Source: Streptomyces finlayi
GTDB taxonomy: Bacteria > Actinomycetota > Actinomycetes > Streptomycetales > Streptomycetaceae
NCBI RefSeq assembly: GCF_014216315.1
Contig: NZ_CP045702.1
Span: 1,364,001-1,428,000 of the forward strand
Length of the DNA: 64,000 nucleotides
Direction of reading: 5' to 3'
Translations under genes and position numbers: made by a program
Shown: positions 24,006 through 33,006 of the stretch, piece after piece
How the letters are laid out: every line of letters begins with the position of its first letter
Numbering within the stretch: position 1 is the first letter of the stretch
The notes under the pieces: generated by a model
What the model was told of the DNA's origin: nothing
Database searches by the model: none
The model's input: the letters and a program-made list of their open reading frames with translations, nothing else

Positions 24006-25028
24006 TCAGCCTCCCGTGCCGAGGTCGAAGACGATGCGGGCTTTGACCTGACCGCGCAGGACCTCGTCGATCGATTCGTTGACGGCGGTGAGCGGGCGGG
24101 TCTCCTGGATGACCTTCGTCCGGCCGGCCGCGTGGAGCTGGAAGACCTCCGCGAGGTCCTGGCGGGTACCGACGATGGAGCCGATCACCGAGGTGCCGTT
24201 GAGCACGGTGTCGAAGATCGGCAACTGGATGGTGCCGTGCGCGGGCAAGGCCACCATGACGAGCTTCCCGCCGCGTCGCAGGCCCGAGTTGACGGCTTCG
24301 AACGCGGCCGGGCTCACGGCGAGGGCGAGGGCGACGTGGGCGCCGCCGTGCCGCTTCAGCTCCGCGCCGACATCCTGGGTACGGGCGTCGATGATGATGT
24401 CGGCGCCCAGTTCACGGGCGAGTGCGAGCTTCTCGTCGGTCACGTCGATGGCGGCGACGGTGGCGCCGGCGATCTTCGCGTACTGCACCGCCAGATGGCC
24501 GAGGCCGCCCACGCCGGAGATGGCGACGAGCTGGGCGGGCCGGACGTCGGCGACCTTCAGGGCCTTGTACGTGGTGACGCCCGCGCAGGTCAGCGGGGCG
24601 GCGTCAACGGCGCTGACACCCTCGGGCACCGCCTGGGCGAAGTCGGCCCAGGCCAGCATCTTCTCGGCGTATCCGCCGTCGCAGCCGTAACCGGTGTTGA
24701 TCTGGCTCTCGCACAGCGTCTCCCAGCCCGACAGGCAGTGCTCGCAGCGCCCGCACGCCCGGCCGAGCCACGGCACGGCGACCCGTTGGCCGACAGCGAG
24801 ATGGGTGACTCCCTCGCCGAGCTTCTCGACGAGGCCGACGCCTTCGTGACCGGGCACGAACGGCGGGGTGGGCTTGACGGGCCAGTCCCCGTGCGCGGCG
24901 TGGATGTCGGTGTGGCACAGCCCGCACGCCTCGACGCGGACGCGGACCTGCCCGGGGCCGGGCTCGGGGTCGGGGCGCTCCTCGATGACCAGGGGCTGAC
25001 CGAATTCCCGGACGACCGCTGCCTTCAT
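24006..25028 (-). CDS. adhP: Zinc-dependent alcohol dehydrogenase
   Basis: This 340-residue medium-chain dehydrogenase has the catalytic zinc ligands in CGLCHTD and GHEGVGLVE. The structural zinc Cys cluster is CGRCEHCLSGWETLC, and the Rossmann motif is GVGGLGHLAVQYAK. It would interconvert alcohols and aldehydes with NAD(H), helping redox balance when respiration slows. The ATG at 25028 is used. Tandem OsdR-like boxes lie ~75 bp upstream, and the USP gene follows after 5 bp. Confidence 0.94.
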   Translation of the reverse strand: MKAAVVREFGQPLVIEERPDPEPGPGQVRVRVEACGLCHTDIHAAHGDWPVKPTPPFVPGHEGVGLVEKLGEGVTHLAVGQRVAVPWLGRACGRCEHCLSGWETLCESQINTGYGCDGGYAEKMLAWADFAQAVPEGVSAVDAAPLTCAGVTTYKALKVADVRPAQLVAISGVGGLGHLAVQYAKIAGATVAAIDVTDEKLALARELGADIIIDARTQDVGAELKRHGGAHVALALAVSPAAFEAVNSGLRRGGKLVMVALPAHGTIQLPIFDTVLNGTSVIGSIVGTRQDLAEVFQLHAAGRTKVIQETRPLTAVNESIDEVLRGQVKARIVFDLGTGG

Positions 25029-25095
25029 GATGTCCTCGCTTCTCCTGTGTCGGATGCTCTGGTTCCAGCATCGCGTTCGGCGGGTTCTCAGGGCA

Positions 25096-25134
25096 GGGGC
25101 CCGCTGGTCCCCCGCGGAGGCCGACCGGCCCCAT
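25096..25134. promoter_or_regulatory. Tandem OsdR/DevR-like boxes upstream of adhP-usp
   Basis: GGGGCCCGCTGGTCCCC (25096-25112) and AGGCCGACCGGCCCCAT (25118-25134) have centres 22 bp apart. The proximal box is centred ~76 bp upstream of the adhP ATG. This is the same geometry as the boxes at 29460-29494 and 61779-61814. Confidence 0.6.
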
Positions 25135-25292
25135 CCGCGCGGGTGGGCGGCGCGGCGGGTCGGAGGCACCGGTGGTGTTCAGCCGTGGTCATCCGTTGCC
25201 TCGGGCGACCGGACGCCCGGACGCCAGGCGGCCACACCGCCATCATCACGGCCGGTGCGGCACCGGACCGGTACCGTGCCGACCGTACGCGC

Positions 25293-26225
25293 TCACAGGT
25301 GTCGGACCACTGCCACCGGGGCCGCGGCGTGGTGCAGCACCGCGTGCGTGACCGGCCCGACGTGCGTGCCGACCGGTGCGCGGCGTACACGCCGTCCCAC
25401 CACCAGCAGTGAGGCCTCCGCGGAGGCGTCCACGAGGTGGCCGGCGGCCCTGCCGACGACACACTGTTCCGTGACCTCGACATCCGGGAAGGTGCCGCGC
25501 CACGGCCGCAGTACGTCTGTGAGCGCGCTCGCCTCGCCCAGTTCCCGGGCTACACGATGGCCGGGATCGGTGGCTGCGGGGTCGAAGTCGAAGGCGGCCG
25601 GAGCGGTCCGGCCGTGGATGACCCGCAGCCCGACCGCCCGAGCGGAGGCGGCCGCGAAGGCGTAGGCGATCAACTCGTCACACGGCCGGGAGAGGTCGAG
25701 GCCGAGCACCACGTCGAGGTGCTGCCTCGTGTCGGCCACGCTGTCACCGGCCTCGGGCCACAGTTCGCCCTCGGCCCGTGCGCCGGGCCGTACGACGACG
25801 ACCGGGCACTCGGCACGTGCGATGACGGGCATGGACACCGATCCGGCCAGGAAACCGCTGAGGACACCGAGCCCTCGCGATCCCATCACCAGGACCTCCG
25901 CCTCCGCCGTCGCGGAGAGCAGCGCCTCGGCGGGGCGCCCGAAGACCTGCTCGACGCCGACGTCCAGGTCGGGATACTCCTCCCGCAGCCGGTCGGCCGT
26001 CTCGCCAAGGGCGCACTCCGCCCGGTGCCGGGTCATGGTCGTCCCGTCGGGCGTGGTGTCCGTGCCCCTCGACGGGGCGGGGCTGAAGACCGACGAACGG
26101 TCCTGCCGGGCGTGGAGGAGGTGCAGGGGCAGACCGCGCAGGCGAGCCTCCCGGGCGGCCCACGCCGCTGCGGCGAGCGACTCGGCCGAGCCGTCCACAG
26201 CGGCGATGACGGTACGTCGTGACAT
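25293..26225 (-). CDS. Universal stress protein, two-domain
   Basis: This 310-residue tandem UspA protein begins MSRRTVIAAVDGSAESLAAA. Domain 1 has the nucleotide site MGSRGLGVLSGFLAGSVS, and domain 2 ends VGRRVRRAPVGTHVGPVTHAVLHH. It is a paralogue of the other USPs in the window and probably induced by low oxygen. A weaker OsdR-like box lies ~70 bp upstream. Confidence 0.92.
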   Translation of the reverse strand: MSRRTVIAAVDGSAESLAAAAWAAREARLRGLPLHLLHARQDRSSVFSPAPSRGTDTTPDGTTMTRHRAECALGETADRLREEYPDLDVGVEQVFGRPAEALLSATAEAEVLVMGSRGLGVLSGFLAGSVSMPVIARAECPVVVVRPGARAEGELWPEAGDSVADTRQHLDVVLGLDLSRPCDELIAYAFAAASARAVGLRVIHGRTAPAAFDFDPAATDPGHRVARELGEASALTDVLRPWRGTFPDVEVTEQCVVGRAAGHLVDASAEASLLVVGRRVRRAPVGTHVGPVTHAVLHHAAAPVAVVRHL

Positions 26226-26287
26226 GGTTTCCTCCGAAATACGGGGTGCGTCAGGTTGAGGAGCGGTGGCGGAGCGGGGGCGAGGGC

Positions 26288-26302
26288 AGGGCAACGGCCC
26301 GG
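26288..26302. promoter_or_regulatory. Weak OsdR/DevR-like box upstream of usp
   Basis: AGGGCAACGGCCCGG, centred ~70 bp upstream of the USP ATG at 26225, resembles the window's hypoxia box but with a shorter core. No clear second box was found 21 bp away. Confidence 0.3.
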
Positions 26303-26393
26303 ACGCGGTACCTGGCGGCGGCGAGCGGGCCGTTGACGGCGAGCCGTCCGTTTCCGGAAGAGCCGGAAGGGCCGGTGCGGTGGTGAGATGTCA

Positions 26394-27194
26394 CTACAGG
26401 GCTGGGGTAATCAGTCCGTAGTGACCGTCGTAGCGGTGGTAGAGCACACTTCCCCGGCCGGTGCCGGTGTCGTGGAAGAAGACGAAGGGCAAGCCGGTCA
26501 GGCGCAGCCGCTGGACGGCCTCGCCCACATCGATCGAGGGGACGGGGACCGTGCTGACGCTCAGAGGTCCCTCGAAGTCCCTTTGCGGGCCGCTGCGGCC
26601 GAGCGACGCCATGCGGTGCCGGCCGGCCGGGACGTCCCGGTAGACCACGCTGTCGTACCCCGAGGCCAGGTCGGTGAAGACCCAGAAGTCGTGGTCCATG
26701 GCCTCCAGGTCGATCAGGGCGTCCTCGGGTGTCTGCCGGGCCAGGCTGAACGACTTGTGCCGGATGATGCGGCGCTCTTCGGCCGGAAGGTACTGGCGGT
26801 GCGGGCGGTGCTCATGGCCCGAGCCGTCCCACCATGTCCGGCCGTCCGGGCCGCCGCCATCGCGCGGTCCGCGCGTCCCGTGCCGCCGTACCCGGGCGAT
26901 GCGCGCGGTCAGGCGCTCCTGCAAAAGATCGACGGCCTCGAACATGGTGGTCGCGGCGACATGGGCCCGTACCGGCCGGCCGTTGACGTCCACCACGGCC
27001 TGAGCCGTAGCCGGACGGGCCGCCGAAGCGTTGGCGGCTTGCGTGAGCTTCACCTGGGCCGACAGGACCGGTTCGCCCACATGGCTGATCACCGCGAGCA
27101 CCTTCCTCCGGGCATAGGCTTCCGCACCGTCCGGTACCTGTCCTCGGTTCCGCACCTGGACGCCGACTTCTTCGCTGGTCCTGAGACCACTCAT
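26394..27194 (-). CDS. Long hibernation-promoting factor, RafH-like
   Basis: This 266-residue protein has an N-terminal S30AE domain (~residues 10-105: VQVRNRGQVPDGAEAYARRK, then VDLLQERLTARIARVRR). A linker and two consecutive C-terminal-type repeats follow (EDALIDLEAMDHDFWVFTD and EAVQRLRLTGLPFVFFHD). Long factors bind and store idle ribosomes. The extended double C-terminal part and the hypoxia context resemble mycobacterial RafH, which is under DosR control. The ATG at 27194 follows GAGGAG. Tandem OsdR-like boxes lie upstream. Confidence 0.88.
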   Translation of the reverse strand: MSGLRTSEEVGVQVRNRGQVPDGAEAYARRKVLAVISHVGEPVLSAQVKLTQAANASAARPATAQAVVDVNGRPVRAHVAATTMFEAVDLLQERLTARIARVRRHGTRGPRDGGGPDGRTWWDGSGHEHRPHRQYLPAEERRIIRHKSFSLARQTPEDALIDLEAMDHDFWVFTDLASGYDSVVYRDVPAGRHRMASLGRSGPQRDFEGPLSVSTVPVPSIDVGEAVQRLRLTGLPFVFFHDTGTGRGSVLYHRYDGHYGLITPAL

Positions 27195-27302
27195 GGCAAC
27201 TCCTCCTCGGTCTCTCCCAGCCTGGCTTTCGCCACCCCTCCCCGGCAGAGCCGACAGGTCCGCGCCGCAGTGCCACCCGTACCCGTGCCAGGCGCGTGCG
27301 CG

Positions 27303-27338
27303 AGGACCACCGGCCTGCCGGTGAGGGCCGGTCGGCCC
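27303..27338. promoter_or_regulatory. Tandem OsdR/DevR-like boxes upstream of the RafH-like gene
   Basis: AGGACCACCGGCCTG (27303-27317) and AGGGCCGGTCGGCCC (27324-27338) have centres 21 bp apart and lie ~115-140 bp upstream of the ATG at 27194. No gene is seen in the 27195-27485 gap. Confidence 0.5.
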
Positions 27339-27485
27339 ACAACCACCAGGGGCTCCGCGAGGGTTGGACAGGCAAGCACGAAAAGCGTTACCAGGAACTC
27401 TTCTTCGCGTCGCGCCCCTGGAACTCCCCCGCCGCCGAGGGACCTTGACGGCTCGCACGGCCACGCTCGTGAACCGCCGGTGCCG

Positions 27486-28211
27486 TCACCGCGGCCAGTC
27501 GTTCGCGGCCCCGTGCGGCACACTCGTGCCCAGGTCGGACCGGGAGTCGTCGAAGCGGTGGGTGAGTCGGTTCACGACGTCGACGACTCCGTCGGTCTTG
27601 CGGGTCATGGCCACGGCGATCTCGGTCTCACTCCTGCGTTCCACCTGGCCCTGCAACGTGACGACGCCTTCGGTCACTGTGACGTCGATGCTGCCGGGGA
27701 CAAGCCACAGTCCGCGCTCCAGCACCTCGTGGATCACCGACTCGCGGATCTCCGCGTCCGGGCGCAGGAAGACGCGCAGCAGATCATGCCGGGTGACGAT
27801 GCCGACCAGGCGGTCTTCCTCGTCGATCACCGGGAGCCGGTTCACCCGGTGCTGAACCATGGTGCGGGCGGCCTCCACGACGGTGTCCTCGGCGCGCACA
27901 CTGACGGCGGGGGCGGTCATCAGCCCGTCCGCCGTACGAGCCCGTGCCTTCGCCGTCCGTCGGCGGGCCCGGGGCAGCACCTGCGCGACGCGGAACCGCG
28001 GGGGCAACTCGTAGGCGAGTGGCGTCGCGGCCTGGTGGAACATCAGGTCCGTCTCGGAGACGACGCCGATGACGTGTTCCTCATCGTCCACCACGGGCAG
28101 TCCGCTGACGCGGTGTTCGGAGAGCAGCCTGGCAACGGTCTTGAAGGGGGTGCCGCACTCGGCGCGGACCACCTCGGTGGTCATCACGGCACCGATCTTC
28201 TGGTCCCTCAT
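27486..28211 (-). CDS. CBS-pair and BON-domain protein
   Basis: This 241-residue protein has CBS 1 at ~8-60 (IGAVMTTEVVRAECGTPFKT, LPVVDDEEHVIGVVSETDL), CBS 2 at ~98-150 (LPVIDEEDRLVGIVTRHDL) and a BON domain at ~165-225 (IDVTVTEGVVTLQGQV). CBS pairs sense adenylates, and BON domains are thought to bind membranes or ligands. Related CBS proteins belong to DosR-type regulons. The ATG at 28211 follows GAGGAGG. It overlaps the stop of the frameshifted USP extension by 4 bp. Confidence 0.92.
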   Translation of the reverse strand: MRDQKIGAVMTTEVVRAECGTPFKTVARLLSEHRVSGLPVVDDEEHVIGVVSETDLMFHQAATPLAYELPPRFRVAQVLPRARRRTAKARARTADGLMTAPAVSVRAEDTVVEAARTMVQHRVNRLPVIDEEDRLVGIVTRHDLLRVFLRPDAEIRESVIHEVLERGLWLVPGSIDVTVTEGVVTLQGQVERRSETEIAVAMTRKTDGVVDVVNRLTHRFDDSRSDLGTSVPHGAANDWPR

Positions 28212-29395
28212 GTCTGTTCCTCCTCAGCTCGGTCGGCGCGGACAGGAGCCCTGCGGCCGGCGTGGCAGCAGGGGTGTCCGCGCGTCTCATACAGTGCCTC
28301 CGCAGGAGGCGGAAGGCCGGGTCGTAGCCGGGCCCGACGGGGTGTGCGGGTCCATGGCCGTTCCTGACAGCCGGTGGCGCACCTGCCCCGGCGGCGAACG
28401 GCCCGGTGTCGTGGACTGCGAGCGGCTGAACGGCTGAACGGCACACCCGGTGATGAGCCCTTCGGAGCGTGGCCGCGGGGTCCTGGCGCGTCAGTCGTGT
28501 GCGACGACGCGACTGGCGCGATGGCGTGGTGCATGGCCGCGTGGGCCACGGCACCGATGTGCGCGCCGAAGGGGCTGCGGCGCACGCGTCGGCCCACCAC
28601 GACGAGGGAGGCGTCGCGGGAGGCGTCGATCAGGATGGCGGCGGGGCTGCCGAGCCGGGACACCTCGGTCACCTCCACCTCCGGGTACTTCTCCCGCCAC
28701 GGCAGCAGCACTTCGCTGAGTGCCGTGGCCTGCTCCCGGATGACGTCCTCGCGGAGGTCTACACCGGCGGCCAGGCCGTACGCGTAGGAGGACGGCAGGT
28801 TCCAGCCCGTGGCGACGGTCAGCACGGCCCCGCGGCGCCGTGCCTCCTCGAAAGCAAAGGTGATCACCGAGTCGTCGGGACTGCCGGTGTCCAGGCCCAG
28901 GACCACGGGTCGGAAGCCGGTGGCGGCGGAAGGGATGCCGGCGGAGTCCTTGACGTGTTCGTCAGCGGCCTGTTCACCCGCTCGGACGAGGACCACGGGC
29001 ACCTCGGCGCGGGCGACCACCGGCTGGCCGACCGACCCGACCAGGAAACCCGTGAGGCCACCCAGTGCGCGGGAACCCAGCACCAGCAGTTCCGCGTCGC
29101 GCGCGGCGTCGAGCAGGACCTCGACCGGAGCTCCCGTCCGCTGCTCGGTTCTCACCTCGACGCCGGGGTGACGCAGCATCAGGCTCTCCGCGGCTTCCCG
29201 GGGGATCCTCTCGGTCCAGTGCTGATGCGTCTCGGCGCCGAGAAGCGGAGCCTGGGCCATGTGATCCGGCACCGGCTGCCACACGTGGAGCAGCCGTACC
29301 GGCAGCTCACGCAGCGCCGCTTCGCGGGCCGCCCACTCAGCTGCTGCCCGGCTCTCGAGGGAGCCGTCGAGTCCTACGGTGATCGTGCGGGCCAT
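28208..29395 (-). CDS. Universal stress protein with frameshifted, extended C-terminus
   Basis: The first ~300 residues are a normal tandem UspA protein: TITVGLDGSLESRAAAEWAA, LGSRALGGLTGFLVGSVG, and in domain 2 VGRRVRRSPFGAHIGAVAH. Paralogues end ...HHAIAPVAVVAHD-stop. Here, after HHAIAPVA, the frame reads SSHTTDAPG and continues for about 90 Arg/Pro-rich residues to 28208. Adding one base near 28505 restores VVAHD and a TGA at 28491. The gene therefore probably carries a 1-bp deletion, in the genome or in the assembly. The Usp core is intact. Tandem OsdR-like boxes lie ~72 bp upstream of the ATG at 29395. Confidence 0.8.
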   Translation of the reverse strand: MARTITVGLDGSLESRAAAEWAAREAALRELPVRLLHVWQPVPDHMAQAPLLGAETHQHWTERIPREAAESLMLRHPGVEVRTEQRTGAPVEVLLDAARDAELLVLGSRALGGLTGFLVGSVGQPVVARAEVPVVLVRAGEQAADEHVKDSAGIPSAATGFRPVVLGLDTGSPDDSVITFAFEEARRRGAVLTVATGWNLPSSYAYGLAAGVDLREDVIREQATALSEVLLPWREKYPEVEVTEVSRLGSPAAILIDASRDASLVVVGRRVRRSPFGAHIGAVAHAAMHHAIAPVASSHTTDAPGPRGHAPKGSSPGVPFSRSAARSPRHRAVRRRGRCATGCQERPWTRTPRRARLRPGLPPPAEALYETRGHPCCHAGRRAPVRADRAEEEQT

Positions 29396-29459
29396 GCTGC
29401 CCACCTCCTGTGTCATTCGGTCTGCTCCCAGCGTGTCTTGCGACGGCCGCCCGGGGCAG

Positions 29460-29494
29460 GGACCGCTGGTCCCGGAGGAGAGCCGACGGTCCCT
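29460..29494. promoter_or_regulatory. Tandem OsdR/DevR-like boxes upstream of usp-CBS
   Basis: GGGACCGCTGGTCCC (29460-29474) is a near-perfect palindrome, and GAGCCGACGGTCCC (29481-29494) is the second site, centres 21 bp apart. The proximal box is centred 72 bp upstream of the USP ATG. This is one of the clearest box pairs in the window. Confidence 0.65.
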
Positions 29495-29689
29495 TCGCCG
29501 CGCGGCTCGGCCGCGCGGACGGTGGAGGGCGACGTGCGGTCGTGGACCGCCCGGTCCGCCGACAGCACGCGCCGTGCACCCTGCCCTCCCTGGCTCTCCG
29601 GTTCCATGTCGCCGCCGAGCCTTCCGTGCCCGTTCCGCCGTGCCGGCCAGGCCGCCGCGGCGGCCTGGCCGGGATGCCGACGCCGTCGC

Positions 29690-29795
29690 TCCGTCGCGAC
29701 GGCGGCCTGCTGGGCGAGGACCTGGAGCGGCTCGGTCTCCTGCGCGGTGAACTCCCGGCCGCCCAGATGAAGGGGATGCCGGGGAAGGTGTTCTC
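29690..29795 (-). pseudogene. GAF-domain fragment, possible relic of a DevS/OsdK-type sensor kinase
   Basis: Leftward translation gives GGREFTAQETEPLQVLAQQA, the pattern that closes GAF domains of redox sensor kinases. No haem pocket, kinase core or start codon is attached. The fragment is ~35 codons long and lies between pflA and the USP promoter. Confidence 0.4.
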
Positions 29796-29806
29796 TTTCG
29801 CCTGCG

Positions 29807-30544
29807 TCAATGGGCCACGAGCCCACGCTCGCGGAACTGACCCCGTACCCGGTCCACCAGCGCCGGGTCGGGAACCGGAGTGTCGCGCAAGGGGAAGGGG
29901 ATGCCCAGCGCGTCGTACTTGGCGGCGCCGAGCTTGTGGAACGGAAGGACGTCGACCCGCTCCACGCAGCCCAGGCCCGAGAGGAACGCGGCGAGTCCGT
30001 CGATGGCGGACTCGTCGTCGGTCCAGCCGGGCACCAGGACGTACCTGATCCACACCCGCTTGCCCAGCCGCTCGAGACGGGTCACGAAGCTGAGAGTGGG
30101 AGCGAGTGCGCCGCCGGTCAGCTTCTCGTAGGTGGTGATGTCGAAGGACTTGATGTCGAGGAGCACCAGATCGGTGTCGGCGAGGAGCTCGTCCGAGGCC
30201 CGGGCACCCAGGAGGCCGGAGGTGTCGAGGGCCGTGTGCAGACCGGCCTCCTTGCAGCGGCGCAGGAGCGTCCCGGTGAAGGCCGACTGGAGCAGGGGTT
30301 CACCACCGGTGAGGGTGACCCCGCCCCCGGCCGTGGTGATGAAGCCCCGGTACTTGCCGATCTCCGCCATCATCTCGTCGACGGTGGCCTCCCGCCCGTC
30401 GCGCATGTGCCAGGTGTCGGGATTGGCGCAGTACAGGCAGCGCAGCGGGCAGCCGCTCACGAACAGCACGAACCGGGTCCCGGGACCGTCCACGCCGGTG
30501 GACAGGTCCCAGGAGTGGATCCGGCCTGTGGTCACGTTGCTCAC
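29807..30544 (-). CDS. pflA: Pyruvate formate-lyase activating enzyme (radical SAM)
   Basis: This 245-residue protein has the radical-SAM cluster CPLRCLYC near residues 32-39, then GGVTLTGGEPLLQ and LLDIKSFD. It would generate the glycyl radical on PflB using SAM and a 4Fe-4S cluster. GTG 30544 overlaps the pflB stop (GTGA), so both are co-translated. The reaction needs anoxia or severe oxygen limitation, which is unusual for a streptomycete. Confidence 0.95.
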   Translation of the reverse strand: MSNVTTGRIHSWDLSTGVDGPGTRFVLFVSGCPLRCLYCANPDTWHMRDGREATVDEMMAEIGKYRGFITTAGGGVTLTGGEPLLQSAFTGTLLRRCKEAGLHTALDTSGLLGARASDELLADTDLVLLDIKSFDITTYEKLTGGALAPTLSFVTRLERLGKRVWIRYVLVPGWTDDESAIDGLAAFLSGLGCVERVDVLPFHKLGAAKYDALGIPFPLRDTPVPDPALVDRVRGQFRERGLVAH

Positions 30545-32799
30545 AGTGCTCCGTGGAAGGTGCGGCTGATCACGTCGAGCTGCTGCTCGCGGGTCAGGCG
30601 GACGAAGTTCACCGCGTATCCGGAGACCCTGATGGTGAGCTCGGGGTAGTTCTCCGGGTGCTCCATGGCGTCCTCCAGCACGGCCCGGTTCAGCACGTTG
30701 ACGTTCATGTGGAAGCCGCCCGCGGCCACGTAGGCGTCGAGGATGCCGACCAGATGACCGGCGCGCTCCCCGGGGACGTGCCCCAGACCCTCCGGGGTGA
30801 TCGTGGTGGTCAGGGAGATGCCGTCCCGTGCCGCCTCGTAGGGCAGTTTGGCCACCGAGAGGGCCGAGGCGGCGACTCCGTGCTTGTCGCGGCCGTTCAT
30901 CGGGTTGGCGCCGGGAGCGAAGGGCTGTCCGGCTCGCCGGCCGTCAGGGGTGTTGCCGGTGTGCTTGCCGTACACGACGTTGGAGGTGATGGTCAGCACG
31001 GACTGGGTGTGCTCCGCGTCCCGGTAGGCGGGGTGCCGGCGCACCTTCGCCATGAACGACTCCACCAGCTCGACGGCGATGCTGTCGGCACGGTCGTCGT
31101 TGTTGCCGTACGCGGGGAACTCCCCCTCGGTACGGAAGTCGACGGCCAGTCCCGTCCGGTCGCGGAAGACTTTGACGCGTGCGTGCCTGACCGCGGACAG
31201 GCTGTCCGCGGCGACCGACAGACCGGCGATGCCGCAGGCCATGAAGCGGTGGACCGGATAGTCGTGCAGCGCCATCTCGATGCGCTCGTAGGCGTACTTG
31301 TCGTGCATGTAGTGGATGACGTTGAGCGCGTCGACGTACGTCTGCGCGAGCCAGTCCAGGACGCGGTCGTAGGCGGCCGACAGCTCGTCGTAGTCCAGGT
31401 ACTCACCGGTCAGGGGCGGCATCTCGGGGGTGATCTGGTCGCCGGTCATCTCGTCCCGGCCACCGTTGACGGCATACAGCAGTGCCTTCGCGAGGTTGAC
31501 GCGGGCTCCGAAGAACTGCATCTGCCTGCCCACCTCCATGGCGGAGACGCAGCAGGCGATCGCGGTGTCGTCGCCGGTGCGTTCGCGCATCAGGTCGTCC
31601 GACTCGTACTGGACGGCGCTGGTGTCGATGGACAACTGGGCGCAGAACTGCTTGAAGCCGTCCGGAAGCCGCGGCGACCACAGCACGGTGAGGTTCGGTT
31701 CCGGGGCGGGGCCGAGGTTGTAGAGCGTCTGCAGGAAGCGGAAGGAGGTTCGGGTGACCAGCGGGCGGCCGTCTGCGCCGACGCCGCCGATGGACTCCGT
31801 CACCCAGGTCGGGTCGCCGGAGAACAGCGAGTCGTACTCGGGGGTGCGCAGGAAGCGGACGATGCGGAGCTTGATGACGAAGTCGTCGATCAGTTCCTGG
31901 GCACGCGTCTCGTCGAGGAGTCCCTCGTCCAGGTCTCGCTGGAGGTAGACGTCCAGGAAGGTGGAGGTCCGGCCGAGCGACATCGCCGCGCCGTTCTGCT
32001 CCTTCACGGCGGCCAGGTAGCCGAGGTAGAGCCACTGCACGGCCTCGTGCGCGGTAGCCGCAGGACGGCTGACGTCACAGCCGTACGTCGCCGCCATGGC
32101 CGTCAGCTCGCCCAGTGCCCGGACCTGTTCGGCGAGTTCCTCCCGGTCACGGATGACGTCCGCGGTGGACGGCCTGGCGTCGAGGCCGGCACGTTCGGCA
32201 CGCTTGGCCCCGATGAGCCGGTCGGTGCCGTAGAGGGCGACGCGCCGGTAGTCGCCGATGATCCGGCCGCGGCCGTAGGCGTCCGGCAGGCCGGTGATGA
32301 TGCCGACCCTGCGGGCGGCGCGCATCGCCGGGGTGTAGGCGTCGAAGACGCCGGCGTTGTGGGTCTTGCGGTAGGTGTCGAACACCCTCGTCACGAACGG
32401 GTCGGGCTCGTAGCCGTACGCCTTCAGCCCGTTCTCCACCATGCGCAGGCCGCCGTTGGGCATGATCGCCCGCTTCAGCGGGGCGTCGGTCTGCAGGCCG
32501 ACGATCAGCTCACGGTCGCGGTCGATCCAGCCAGGGGCGTGCGAGGTGATCGTGGAGGGGGTGGCGGTGTCCACGTCGAGGACTCCCCTGCGCCGCTCCT
32601 CGGGGAACAGCGCGCTGACCTTTTCCCATACCGCCCGTGTGCGGTCCGTGGCACCGGTCAGGAAGGAGGCGTCGCCTTCGTAGGGCGTGTAGTTGGCCTG
32701 GATGAAGTCACGCACGTCGATGCGCGCGCGCCAACCGCTCCCGGTGAACTGTCGCCAGGCGTCGGCGGTCCGGGGGACGGCTGTCACCGTCGTGGTCAT
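30541..32799 (-). CDS. pflB: Formate C-acetyltransferase (pyruvate formate-lyase)
   Basis: This is a 752-residue glycyl-radical enzyme that cleaves pyruvate with CoA to acetyl-CoA and formate. It contains the catalytic Cys-Cys pair in IACCVSAME, the mid-domain MPNGGLRMVENGL motif and the C-terminal glycyl-radical loop RVSGYAVNF, 20-odd residues from the end. Its length matches the E. coli enzyme (760). The ATG at 32799 was preferred to the GTG three bases upstream because GAGAGG is seven bases before it. The gene is followed directly by its activase. Confidence 0.96.
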   Translation of the reverse strand: MTTTVTAVPRTADAWRQFTGSGWRARIDVRDFIQANYTPYEGDASFLTGATDRTRAVWEKVSALFPEERRRGVLDVDTATPSTITSHAPGWIDRDRELIVGLQTDAPLKRAIMPNGGLRMVENGLKAYGYEPDPFVTRVFDTYRKTHNAGVFDAYTPAMRAARRVGIITGLPDAYGRGRIIGDYRRVALYGTDRLIGAKRAERAGLDARPSTADVIRDREELAEQVRALGELTAMAATYGCDVSRPAATAHEAVQWLYLGYLAAVKEQNGAAMSLGRTSTFLDVYLQRDLDEGLLDETRAQELIDDFVIKLRIVRFLRTPEYDSLFSGDPTWVTESIGGVGADGRPLVTRTSFRFLQTLYNLGPAPEPNLTVLWSPRLPDGFKQFCAQLSIDTSAVQYESDDLMRERTGDDTAIACCVSAMEVGRQMQFFGARVNLAKALLYAVNGGRDEMTGDQITPEMPPLTGEYLDYDELSAAYDRVLDWLAQTYVDALNVIHYMHDKYAYERIEMALHDYPVHRFMACGIAGLSVAADSLSAVRHARVKVFRDRTGLAVDFRTEGEFPAYGNNDDRADSIAVELVESFMAKVRRHPAYRDAEHTQSVLTITSNVVYGKHTGNTPDGRRAGQPFAPGANPMNGRDKHGVAASALSVAKLPYEAARDGISLTTTITPEGLGHVPGERAGHLVGILDAYVAAGGFHMNVNVLNRAVLEDAMEHPENYPELTIRVSGYAVNFVRLTREQQLDVISRTFHGAL

Positions 32800-32885
32800 C
32801 ACAGGTCCTCTCGTCGGACGGTCTTGTCACTGCCGATGCTCGTCGTGCGGGCCGGTGGCGAGGAGTGCCGGACAGGGCACCGGGT

Positions 32886-32924
32886 GAGCCCCGTGCGGCC
32901 CCGATCGGCGGGACCTTCGGCCCC
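32886..32924. promoter_or_regulatory. OsdR/DevR-like boxes upstream of pflBA
   Basis: GGGACCTTCGGCCCC (32910-32924) is a very good match to the dormancy-regulator palindrome. AGCCCCGTGCGGCCCC (about 32886-32901) is a weaker second site. They lie ~90-120 bp upstream of the pflB ATG. Confidence 0.55.
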
Positions 32925-33006
32925 CCATGGGCAGATACGGGGCGCGGTGCGTCGAGCCGGTCAGCGGCAGTGTTCGATCCGGCGCCGAATGGACCTCCGG
33001 CACAGG

